This document shows, in pieces, positions 1-6,536 of a stretch of DNA of 7,213 nucleotides. This DNA comes from Alphaproteobacteria bacterium MarineAlpha10_Bin3 (GTDB taxonomy: Bacteria; Pseudomonadota; Alphaproteobacteria; UBA8366; GCA-2717185), in the NCBI GenBank assembly GCA_002937525.1, contig PTKA01000062.1, forward strand, positions 1 to 7,213, in the 5' to 3' direction. A program made the translations under genes and the position numbers. Position 1 is the first letter of the stretch; the number at the start of each line of letters is the position of its first letter. The notes beneath the pieces were generated by a model. That model was not told the origin of the DNA, did no database searches, and saw nothing but the letters and a program-made list of their open reading frames with translations.

Positions 1-657
1 TTCGAGTCGGCGGCTAATGCCGCGGCAATTGCCTGCTTTGCCGACGACGCGCAAACGCTCGACCGGCTGATACATGACACCCTTGCCATCCGGGGCATTA
101 CCGTCAGTCATGACGCGGCGGCGTATCTAGGCGCCAATTTAGGCGCGGATCGCGGGATAAGCCGCTCTGAGTTGGAAAAACTAGCGCTTTACGCAGGCGA
201 GGGCGCGACGGTATCCCTTGAGGACGCCATGGCGTCCGTCGGCAACTCCAGCGCCGTGTCGCTCGACAATCTCGTTATGGCCGCCGCCGGCGGTGACGGC
301 TTCGCCGCCGACCAGGCGTTGACCCGAAGCTATCAGGAAGGCGCCAACCCGGTATCGGTTTTGCGGGCGCTTGGACGGCATTTAACAAGGCTGCTCCTTA
401 CCCGCGCGAAAATAGACACAGGCGTTACGCGCGATGCCGCGATGAAAGCATTGCGGCCGACAGTATTCTATAAACTTGCCCCTGCTTTTCACGCCCAGTT
501 GCGAAAATGGACTGTCCGCAAACTCGGCATTGCGTCCGGACTGGTTCTGGAAGCCGAACGCCAGTGCAAACAGACCGGTGCGCCGGCCCACGCGCTATGT
601 GGCCGCGCGATATTGCAAATCTCCCGACTGGCAATGCGCGGCGCACAACGCCGGTAA
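1..657 (+). CDS. holA: DNA polymerase III delta subunit, 3' part (5' end cut by window edge)
   Basis: The reading frame is open from base 1 to a TAA stop, giving 218 C-terminal residues of a protein usually about 330-350 residues long. The N-terminal AAA+-like domain is therefore mostly outside the window. Delta is the clamp-loader subunit that opens the beta sliding clamp during replication. Visible family features are the helical stretch around ISRSELEKLALYAG followed by VSLEDAMASVG, and then the C-terminal collar region with VSVLRALGRHLTRLL and the closing helix ending in ILQISRLA. There is an in-frame TTG at base 172, but the homology-like sequence continues upstream of it, so it is not the true start. 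The gene converges on parB with 39 bases between stop codons. Calling it HolA rests on recognising the sequence pattern and on its known position next to parB in alphaproteobacteria. Confidence 0.88.
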   Translation, partial: FESAANAAAIACFADDAQTLDRLIHDTLAIRGITVSHDAAAYLGANLGADRGISRSELEKLALYAGEGATVSLEDAMASVGNSSAVSLDNLVMAAAGGDGFAADQALTRSYQEGANPVSVLRALGRHLTRLLLTRAKIDTGVTRDAAMKALRPTVFYKLAPAFHAQLRKWTVRKLGIASGLVLEAERQCKQTGAPAHALCGRAILQISRLAMRGAQRR

Positions 658-696
658 AGATGGCGTCATGGATGCAATGCCGCGCGGTGGCCGGCG

Positions 697-1581
697 TCAA
701 TCGGCGGCGCGGTGGGGACCATGGGTGAGGCGCTGTAGAATACCGTCCAGTTGATCGAGCGTTTTGTAGCTTATTTTCAAGGCACCGCCCTCGCCGCGTG
801 TCTCGATCAAAACTTTTAGCCCGAGCAACTGCGTCAGGTTTTCTTCCAACGCCACGGTATTGGGATCTTTTTCGGCGCGGGTTGTTGGCAAAGTTGTCGT
901 GTTTTGCGCCTTGCGCACCAGCCGTTCGGTTTGACGGACATTCAATCCCCGACGCACGATTTTTTTGGCCAGCGCTTCCGGCGCGTCGACGGTAATCAGC
1001 GCCCGGGCATGGCCGGCCGACAACACGCCGTCATTCACCATTTCGCGGATTGATTCCGGCAATGTCAGCAGGCGCAATAAATTGGCGATATGACTGCGGC
1101 TCTTGCCAACGGCCTGGGCCAGGGCTTCCTGGGTGTGCTTGAATTCGTCGATAAGGCGCTGATATCCGGCCGCCTCTTCAATCGGGGTGAGGTCTTCGCG
1201 CTGGATGTTTTCGATCAGTGCGATTTCCAGCGCTTCGCTATCGCTCAACTCCTTGATGACGACGGGAACTTCGCGCAAGGACGCCTGCTGGGCCGCGCGC
1301 CAGCGCCGCTCTCCGGCGACGATCTCATAAACATTGGCCTGTTTGGGGTGGCGCCGCACGAGCAATGGCTGCAAGACGCCTTTTTCGCGGATCGAATCGG
1401 TCAGCGCCGCATTAGATTCGGTATCGAAACGTTTTCGCGGCTGACTCTTGCCGGGCTGTAAAAATTCCACGGGAACCATTTTCGATAAGCGCAGCCGGTC
1501 GAGCGACGCATAATCTTCAGCCTCATCGCCAAGCAGCGCCGACAGGCCCCGGCCCAGGCGCTTGGCTTCGTCGGCTGCCAT
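697..1581 (-). CDS. parB: Chromosome partitioning protein ParB (CTP-dependent parS-binding clamp)
   Basis: This is a 294-residue protein, normal for chromosomal ParB. ParB loads at parS centromere sites, uses CTP to close into a sliding clamp, spreads on DNA and recruits ParA and SMC. The N-terminal segment KRLGRGLSALLGD (about residues 7-19) is the usual ParA-contacting tail. The CTP-binding and spreading domain carries QPRKRF (47-52), the arginine-rich box GERRWRA (90-96) and ENIQREDL (124-131). The helix-turn-helix that reads parS spans about 150-171 (TQEALAQAVGKSRSHIANLL). The C-terminal dimerisation region ends near residue 290. The ATG start overlaps the parA stop by one base (TGATG on the coding strand), implying translational coupling. 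Two perfect parS sites lie upstream in the same gene cluster. No key motif is missing. Confidence 0.97.
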   Translation of the reverse strand: MAADEAKRLGRGLSALLGDEAEDYASLDRLRLSKMVPVEFLQPGKSQPRKRFDTESNAALTDSIREKGVLQPLLVRRHPKQANVYEIVAGERRWRAAQQASLREVPVVIKELSDSEALEIALIENIQREDLTPIEEAAGYQRLIDEFKHTQEALAQAVGKSRSHIANLLRLLTLPESIREMVNDGVLSAGHARALITVDAPEALAKKIVRRGLNVRQTERLVRKAQNTTTLPTTRAEKDPNTVALEENLTQLLGLKVLIETRGEGGALKISYKTLDQLDGILQRLTHGPHRAAD

Positions 1582-2420
1582 CAGGCGGCCGCCTTGCGTT
1601 CCTGGCGCAACAACTCGCTCGCCAGATGGATATAGGCCTGGCTGCCCGCACAGCGCCAGTCATACAGCAACACCGGACGGCCATGCGACGGCGCTTCCGA
1701 AACCCGAACATTTCGTGGAATTACAGTATGATAGACCTTATCGCCAAAATGTTCCCGCACATCCGAAGCGACCATGTCGGACAGCTTGTTGCGCCGGTCA
1801 TACATGGTCAGCACAACACCTTGTATCTCCAGGATCGGGTTGAAGGCGCGCTTCACCCGGTCGATGGTTCGCACCAAATGGCTCAACCCTTCCAGCGCAT
1901 AATATTCGCATTGCAGCGGAACCAGCACCGCATCGGCCAGACACAGGGCGTTCAGGGTCAACAGGCCCAGTGCTGGCGGGCAATCGATCAACACGAAGTC
2001 ATAGGCGGCGCAGTGCGGGCGCAGCGCCTTCGCCAGCTGATATTCCCGACTCGGTATCGAAATTAATTCCAGCTCCGCGGCGGCAAGATCGACACAAGAC
2101 GGGATCACCGATAGTCCGGGGATCATGGTCGGGTGAAGCGCGTCCCCAAAAGAGGCGTCATTCAGCAACAGATCATAGGTGTTCTTGCCGGGTGCGGCGC
2201 GGTCGATGCCGAGCCCGGTGCTGGCGTTTCCCTGGGGGTCAAGATCGATGATCAGCACATTCTTGCGCGCCGCGGCCAGTGCCGTGGCGAGGTTGACCGT
2301 CGTCGTGGTTTTCCCCACCCCCCCTTTCTGATTGGCGATGGCGAGAATTTTAGGCTCACGAACCGACCGTGTCTTGCGGTCAATCGGATCGGCTTCAAGA
2401 AGATCAACAGGCGCGGTCAC
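1581..2420 (-). CDS. parA: Chromosome partitioning ATPase ParA (Soj family)
   Basis: This is a 279-residue P-loop ATPase of the ParA/MinD class. ATP-bound dimers coat the nucleoid, and ParB-parS complexes stimulate hydrolysis and follow the receding ParA, separating the replicated origins. Visible motifs are the deviant Walker A KGGVGKTT (32-39, with the signature lysine at 32), the A' motif IIDLDPQGN (57-65) and Walker B VLIDCPP (143-149). The start is GTG, chosen because a strong GGAGG ribosome binding site sits 9 bases upstream and the roughly 24-residue leader before the first strand fits alphaproteobacterial ParA. The start lies inside the end of rsmG (17-base overlap) and the stop overlaps parB by one base. 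There is no helix-turn-helix extension, so this is the chromosomal type rather than the type Ia plasmid ParA. The gene looks intact. Confidence 0.97.
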   Translation of the reverse strand: MTAPVDLLEADPIDRKTRSVREPKILAIANQKGGVGKTTTTVNLATALAAARKNVLIIDLDPQGNASTGLGIDRAAPGKNTYDLLLNDASFGDALHPTMIPGLSVIPSCVDLAAAELELISIPSREYQLAKALRPHCAAYDFVLIDCPPALGLLTLNALCLADAVLVPLQCEYYALEGLSHLVRTIDRVKRAFNPILEIQGVVLTMYDRRNKLSDMVASDVREHFGDKVYHTVIPRNVRVSEAPSHGRPVLLYDWRCAGSQAYIHLASELLRQERKAAA

Positions 2421-3036
2421 GGGATATAGCCTCCAACCGTAGAATGGTTCCTTGTGTATCTGTCACACTATATAACATATCAAACGCAATTTTCCAGGTT
2501 TTTTGCGTTTCCATCAATTCTTCTTTTACACCGCGCCCTTTCGGAAACAGGCATACTGTTTTGGGTGTAAGAAAGGGTTCAGCATATTCCAGAAGTAATG
2601 AGAGCGATGATAACGCCCGCGCGGTCACGACATCGGCCGGCCACGGAGTCAATGACTCGGCGCGGCCGCAATGAATAGTGACATGGGTGTGCGTCACGCG
2701 CGCCGCTTCGCGCAGGAAAGCGCATTTGCGTTGATTGGACTCAACAAGATGCACGTCCGGCACCCCCATGATCGCCAGCACAAGACCTGGAAAGCCCGCA
2801 CCGCTGCCAAAATCGACAAGAACACGGCTTTCTTTTGGAATATAGCGGTGAAGTTGCGCCGAATCCAGCATATGCCGGCGCCATAGATCCTTCAAGGTCG
2901 AGGCGGCGACCAGATTCATGCGCTTATTCCATGTCGCCAGTAATGCCGCGTAAATTTCCAGCCGCGCCAATGTTTCACGTGAAACATCGGCCGCCGCCGC
3001 GAAATCCGCCGCACCGAAGGGGTCAGACACGCGCAC
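2404..3036 (-). CDS. rsmG: 16S rRNA (guanine(527)-N7)-methyltransferase RsmG
   Basis: This is a 210-residue protein, the usual size for RsmG (GidB), which methylates N7 of G527 in 16S rRNA using S-adenosylmethionine. The Rossmann SAM-binding loop is [12 protein letters not shown] (about 74-85). It is preceded by the family segments WNKRMNLVA (36-44) and RHMLDSAQL (54-62). Further on are the acidic [19 protein letters not shown] segment, ADVVTARAL and the FPKGRG strand. The start is GTG, overlapping the end of mnmG by 14 bases. A second in-frame GTG lies two codons later, and no clear Shine-Dalgarno site is visible, which fits translation coupled to mnmG. Codons 17-22 contain a perfect parS palindrome that encodes VSRET, so this part of the gene also serves as a centromere. 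The gene looks intact. Confidence 0.96.
   Translation of the reverse strand: MRVSDPFGAADFAAAADVSRETLARLEIYAALLATWNKRMNLVAASTLKDLWRRHMLDSAQLHRYIPKESRVLVDFGSGAGFPGLVLAIMGVPDVHLVESNQRKCAFLREAARVTHTHVTIHCGRAESLTPWPADVVTARALSSLSLLLEYAEPFLTPKTVCLFPKGRGVKEELMETQKTWKIAFDMLYSVTDTQGTILRLEAISRDRAC
2430..2434 (-). promoter_or_regulatory. Ribosome binding site of parA, inside rsmG
   Basis: The minus strand reads TTGGAGG, then nine bases, then the GTG of parA. The GGAGG core lies within the last codons of rsmG. It supports the GTG start over any downstream alternative and suggests that parA can be initiated independently, although it overlaps the upstream gene. Confidence 0.7.
2971..2986. promoter_or_regulatory. 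parS: parS centromere site within rsmG
   Basis: This is a perfect 16-bp palindrome TGTTTCACGTGAAACA, identical to the canonical parS consensus bound by chromosomal ParB. It lies in rsmG codons 17-22 and reads as Val-Ser-Arg-Glu-Thr (18-22). It is about 0.55 kb upstream of the parA start. ParB encoded in the same window is the expected ligand. Confidence 0.95.
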
Positions 3037-4882
3037 CGGCGCGCTGGACGAACCGCAGCAGCGCCACCGTCGCCGCCGGCGTTACACCGGATATCCGCGC
3101 TGCGGCGCCCAGGGTGCGCGGCCGCGCCGCTTCAAGCTTTTGGCGAACCTCGGACGAAAGACTGCCAACCGCGCTATAGTCCATATCATCGGGCAGCACC
3201 AACTTGTCATCACGGCGGTAAGCCAAAATATCGGCATCCTGGCGCGCCATATAACCGCTATAGCGGCCATCGATGGTCAGTTGCTCGGCTATCTCCGGCG
3301 CCAGCGATCCCAAAGCCGGCCAGACCCTGGCCAGCGCGGCAAGATCAATATCGGGAAAGGCGAGCAACGCGGTCACGTCACGGACAATCCCATCCGCTTT
3401 CACCGCAATCCCGTGCCGGGCGAGCTTGTTCGGGCTGGCGCGGCAGCTCCGCGCCAGCTCGCGCGCCGCGACCAGCGCGGTTTCCTTGGCTTGCCACGCG
3501 CGGTGCCGCGCCATGGACAGGCAACCGATATCGCGTCCGATCGGTGTCAGCCGCTGGTCCGCATTGTCGGCGCGAAGCCGCAGGCGGTATTCGGCGCGCG
3601 ACGTGAACATTCGATAGGGTTCATTGGTTCCCTTGGTCACCAAATCGTCGGTCAACACCCCGATGTAACCATCCGCCCGGTCCAGGATCAGCGGATCGCG
3701 ATCCAGCCCGGCCAATGCCGCGTTCAACCCGGCCATCAGACCCTGCGCGGCGGCTTCCTCGTAGCCGGTCGTGCCATTGATCTGGCCGGCAAAATACAAC
3801 CCGGGAATTCGCCGTGTCTCCAATGACGGATGCAAGGCGCGGGGATCGACATAATTATATTCGATCGCATAGCCGGGCCGGATGATCCGCGCCGATTCAA
3901 GCCCCGGAATGGTCGCCAGAAATGCCTCCTGAACGTCGCGGGGCAGGGAGGTCGAAATGCCGTTCGGATAGACTGTCGTATCGTTCAGCCCTTCCGGTTC
4001 GAGAAATATTTGATGCGACGCCTTATCGGCAAACCGCACAATTTTGTCTTCGATCGACGGGCAATAGCGCGGTCCGGTTCCGTCGATCCGACCGGAATAC
4101 ATCGGTGAGCGATGCAGATTGGCGCGAATAATGTCATGCCCGGCCATCGTGGTATGGGTGATATGGCAATCGATCTGCGGCGTGGCGATCCGGTCCGTGA
4201 GAGTCGAAAAGGGCACCGGCGCGGCGTCCCCGGATTGCGCCGTCAGCCCGCGGTAATCGATGGTCCGGCCATCCAGCCGGGGCGGCGTACCGGTCTTCAG
4301 GCGGCCAAGCGGAAAGCCAAACCGGGCCAGTGTTTTGGAAAGCCCGTTCGATGCCGCGTCCCCGACACGGCCGGCGGCGTGCTGTTCATCGCCAATATGG
4401 ATCATGCCGCCCAGAAACGTGCCGGTCGTCAAGACGACTGCGCCAGCGCCCAGAACATCGCCATTGTGCGTGCGCGCGCCGCGTAACCGGCCGGCATCGT
4501 CGAGGACGATATCCTCGATGGCCTCGGCGCGAATTTCCAGGTTCGGCTGATCCCGCAATGCCGCTTGCATGGCCAGGCGGTAGAGTTCCCGGTCGGCCTG
4601 GGCGCGTGGGCCGCGAACCGCCGGGCCCTTGCGGCGGTTAAGGACGCGAAATTGTATACCTGCCTGGTCGATCACGCGAGCCATCAGCCCGTCCAGCGCG
4701 TCGATCTCGCGCACCAGATGGCCCTTGCCCAGCCCGCCAATCGCCGGATTGCACGACATCACGCCGATGGTCTCGATCTTGTGGGTGACCAACAGCGTCC
4801 GCGCGCCAAGACGGGCCGCCGCGGCAGCCGCTTCACACCCGGCGTGACCGCCGCCGACAACAATAACATCCCATTGGTTCAT
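3023..4882 (-). CDS. mnmG: tRNA uridine-5-carboxymethylaminomethyl modification enzyme MnmG (GidA), FAD-binding
   Basis: This is a 619-residue protein, normal for MnmG. With MnmE it installs the (carboxymethyl)aminomethyl group at C5 of wobble U34 in certain tRNAs, using FAD, NADH and a methylenetetrahydrofolate-derived carbon. The N-terminus shows the FAD dinucleotide loop [12 protein letters not shown] (from about residue 8). Then come the [20 protein letters not shown] segment with a conserved cysteine, the signature [11 protein letters not shown] with the second conserved cysteine, and [17 protein letters not shown], the second family signature. The C-terminal helical domain that contacts MnmE is present. 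The open frame extends 12 codons further to a TTG at 4918, but the ATG at 4882 was chosen because [15 protein letters not shown] matches the usual MnmG start. There is no Shine-Dalgarno site before this ATG. The stop overlaps rsmG. Confidence 0.97.
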   Translation of the reverse strand: MNQWDVIVVGGGHAGCEAAAAAARLGARTLLVTHKIETIGVMSCNPAIGGLGKGHLVREIDALDGLMARVIDQAGIQFRVLNRRKGPAVRGPRAQADRELYRLAMQAALRDQPNLEIRAEAIEDIVLDDAGRLRGARTHNGDVLGAGAVVLTTGTFLGGMIHIGDEQHAAGRVGDAASNGLSKTLARFGFPLGRLKTGTPPRLDGRTIDYRGLTAQSGDAAPVPFSTLTDRIATPQIDCHITHTTMAGHDIIRANLHRSPMYSGRIDGTGPRYCPSIEDKIVRFADKASHQIFLEPEGLNDTTVYPNGISTSLPRDVQEAFLATIPGLESARIIRPGYAIEYNYVDPRALHPSLETRRIPGLYFAGQINGTTGYEEAAAQGLMAGLNAALAGLDRDPLILDRADGYIGVLTDDLVTKGTNEPYRMFTSRAEYRLRLRADNADQRLTPIGRDIGCLSMARHRAWQAKETALVAARELARSCRASPNKLARHGIAVKADGIVRDVTALLAFPDIDLAALARVWPALGSLAPEIAEQLTIDGRYSGYMARQDADILAYRRDDKLVLPDDMDYSAVGSLSSEVRQKLEAARPRTLGAAARISGVTPAATVALLRFVQRAGARV

Positions 4883-4889
4883 GGCGCTC

Positions 4890-4918
4890 AATCTAGTGTC
4901 GCAACATTCCGAAGTCAA
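4890..4918 (-). promoter_or_regulatory. Candidate sigma70-type promoter for mnmG
   Basis: On the minus strand, TTGACT (4918-4913) is followed after exactly 17 bases by TAGATT (4895-4890). This matches 5 of 6 and 4 of 6 positions of the housekeeping consensus. The -10 box ends seven bases before the mnmG ATG, so a start 6-8 bases downstream would fall at or next to the ATG and give a leaderless or nearly leaderless mRNA. The missing Shine-Dalgarno site agrees with this. The call rests on sequence pattern only. Confidence 0.4.
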
Positions 4919-4947
4919 AGCGCCGATGGACCAGAATACCGCCCGAA

Positions 4948-4963
4948 TGTTTCACGTGAAACA
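4948..4963. promoter_or_regulatory. parS: parS centromere site in the mnmE-mnmG gap
   Basis: This is a second perfect TGTTTCACGTGAAACA palindrome, located between the mnmE stop and the mnmG start, about 30 bases upstream of the candidate -35 box of mnmG. It is about 1.96 kb from the parS site in rsmG. Bound ParB could both nucleate partition complexes and influence mnmG transcription; the second role is inference. Confidence 0.95.
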
Positions 4964-4974
4964 ATTTGGAACGA

Positions 4975-6324
4975 TCATTTTCCAATGCAAAAATCCCGAA
5001 AGATCACATCGAGCAAATCTTCGACATCGACGGCGCCGGTAATGCGGCCAAGCGCGCGCACCGCCAATCGAAGATCCTCCGCGGCAAGCGCTGCTTCACC
5101 GGCGCCGAGCGCCCGATCCAGCGCATCGCAACATGAACGAACCGCTTCGCGATGCCTCGCGCGGGTAATTACCGGCGCCGATGCCTGTCCAATTCGCCTG
5201 GCGACCGCATCGCACAGCACCGTCAGGAACCGCTCGACCCCGTCGCCGGTAAGGACCGACAGGTCGCAGATTGCGAGCGCCGTTTCGCCACCGGGCAGGA
5301 ATCGCGGTTGACTATTGTCCGGCAACAAATCGATCTTGTTGCGGACCACGATGGTATTGCCATCGATAAGGTTGGCGGTTGCCGCAGCCACGTTTTCAGA
5401 GTCTTGCGCCGCGCTATCGAACACCACCAATTTCAAGTCGGACATATCTGCATGCATCCGGGCACGCCGCACGCCTTCCACCTCGATCGCATCGGCGCTG
5501 TCCCGAAGACCGGCGGTATCGGCCAGAACAACCGGATACCCGCCAAGATCAAGGCGCACCTCCACCACATCCCTGGTCGTGCCGGCCTGGGCCGAAACAA
5601 TGGCCGCGTCGCGCCGGGAAAGCAGGTTGAGCAGGCTGGACTTGCCAACGTTGGGCGGCCCGAGAATGGCGATATGAATACCATCGCGCAACCGTTCGCC
5701 GCGCTGGTTATCATCTAGATGTTGTGCCAATTCGTGCGTTATCCCCAATATGTCCCCTTGAACCGCTTCCTCCAGGGTATCTGGCAAATCTTCGTCGGGG
5801 AAATCGATCGCCGCCTCGAAATGCGCCAACAGTGCGATCAGGCGTTCGCGCCACCCATCATACAGCCGGCCTAACCGGCCGTCGCTTTGCCGTAGCGCCT
5901 GGCGCCGCTGCGCCTGGGTTTCGGCGTCGATCAGATCGACCAACCCTTCGGCCCCGGTAAGATCGAGCTTGCCGGACACAAAGGCGCGCCGGGTGAAATC
6001 GCCCGGCTCCGCCATGCCCAACCCCGGTTGCCGTCCCAACGCATCGAGCATTGCCGCCACCACCGCCACGCCGCCATGAACATGCAGTTCCACGACATCT
6101 TCGCCGGTGTAACTTTGCGGGCCGGGAAACCACAAGATGAGCGCGTCGTCCAACGGCGACCCATCGCCGGGATCGCGCAGTCTGGCCAGGGTCGCCAATC
6201 GCGGTGGCGGCAACCGGCCGGCCAGCGCTTCCAGCGCGGGACCAGCGCCCGGACCCGAAAGGCGGATTACCGCGATGCCAGCCCGGCCGGCGCCGCTGGA
6301 CAAAGCAAAAATGGTCTCGCTCAA
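4975..6324 (-). CDS. mnmE: tRNA modification GTPase MnmE (TrmE)
   Basis: MnmE is the potassium-dependent GTPase partner of MnmG in wobble U34 modification. Starting at TTG 6324 (MSETIFALSSG) gives 449 residues, the usual family length. The N-terminal folate-binding and dimerisation domain shows AGIAVIRLSGP (15-25), YTGEDVVELHVHGG (72-85) and EPGDFTRRAFVSGKLDLTGAEG (about 106-127). The G domain carries G1 GPPNVGKSS (222-230), G2 GTTRD (248-252), G3 DTAG (269-272) and G4 NKID (329-332). The C-terminus is the catalytic CIGK motif (446-449). The frame stays open upstream to 6510, with an ATG at 6387 that would give 470 residues. Those extra residues are arginine-rich, use codons unlike the rest of the gene and do not resemble the MnmE N-terminus, and neither start has a clear ribosome binding site. 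The start is thus uncertain by 21 codons; the identity is not. Confidence 0.96.
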   Translation of the reverse strand: MSETIFALSSGAGRAGIAVIRLSGPGAGPALEALAGRLPPPRLATLARLRDPGDGSPLDDALILWFPGPQSYTGEDVVELHVHGGVAVVAAMLDALGRQPGLGMAEPGDFTRRAFVSGKLDLTGAEGLVDLIDAETQAQRRQALRQSDGRLGRLYDGWRERLIALLAHFEAAIDFPDEDLPDTLEEAVQGDILGITHELAQHLDDNQRGERLRDGIHIAILGPPNVGKSSLLNLLSRRDAAIVSAQAGTTRDVVEVRLDLGGYPVVLADTAGLRDSADAIEVEGVRRARMHADMSDLKLVVFDSAAQDSENVAAATANLIDGNTIVVRNKIDLLPDNSQPRFLPGGETALAICDLSVLTGDGVERFLTVLCDAVARRIGQASAPVITRARHREAVRSCCDALDRALGAGEAALAAEDLRLAVRALGRITGAVDVEDLLDVIFRDFCIGK

Positions 6325-6536
6325 CAGCTCATGCCCGATAACCCGATGCCGTCTTTTTCGACCTGAAATATCAAACCGGCCGCCCATGCTGTAAGATGTC
6401 AGAGTTACGCGTATCCGTTCGCAGAGGCCAGCATGTTTTATCCCGATTGCCATTGAACGCGCCGCGCCGCGAACAAGGTTATTGTGGGTATATCGTCGGC
6501 CCCGCGCCATTCCCCAGCCAACAAGGAACCCCTTTC
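6325..6536. other. Divergent intergenic region between mnmE and the DUF255 gene
   Basis: About 210 bases separate the two divergent starts and must hold promoters for both directions. On the + strand, TTGAAC at 6453-6458 is a possible -35 box, with GGTTAT at 6477-6482 after an 18-base spacer as a poor -10 box. On the minus strand I see no convincing promoter. A 7-base inverted repeat (CATGCTG at 6385-6391, CAGCATG at 6429-6435) is present, separated by 37 bases, but could be chance. The minus frame is open across much of the region without resembling any protein I know. No RNA gene is seen. Confidence 0.45.
6523..6528 (+). promoter_or_regulatory. Ribosome binding site of the DUF255 gene
   Basis: AAGGAA ends eight bases before the ATG at 6537. 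This fits a Shine-Dalgarno site and fixes the start of the DUF255 gene. Confidence 0.6.

Noticed and set aside
172..657. holA as a complete short gene starting at TTG 172
   Set aside because: The frame is open to base 1 and the delta-subunit sequence continues upstream, so the gene is truncated by the window rather than short.
3140..3826. A 228-codon + strand open frame opposite mnmG
   Set aside because: It lies wholly antisense to a clear mnmG, has no family features I recognise, and long antisense frames are common in GC-rich genes.
4882..4918. TTG start for mnmG at 4918, adding 12 residues
   Set aside because: The extra residues ([12 protein letters not shown]) do not fit the MnmG N-terminus, the ATG at 4882 gives the usual start, and the TTG is part of a likely -35 box.
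4565..5311. A 248-codon + strand open frame spanning the mnmG-mnmE junction
   Set aside because: It is antisense to two well-supported genes and crosses the parS-bearing gap. Its translation is low-complexity and resembles no known protein.
6385..6435. CATGCTG / CAGCATG inverted repeat as an operator
   Set aside because: Seven-base arms 37 bases apart are expected by chance at this scale and nothing else supports a regulator site.
6451..6490. Possible DnaA box or replication origin in the divergent region
   Set aside because: The closest matches to TTATCCACA differ at two or more positions, there is no cluster and no AT-rich unwinding tract. An origin is expected nearby in such genomes but is not seen here.
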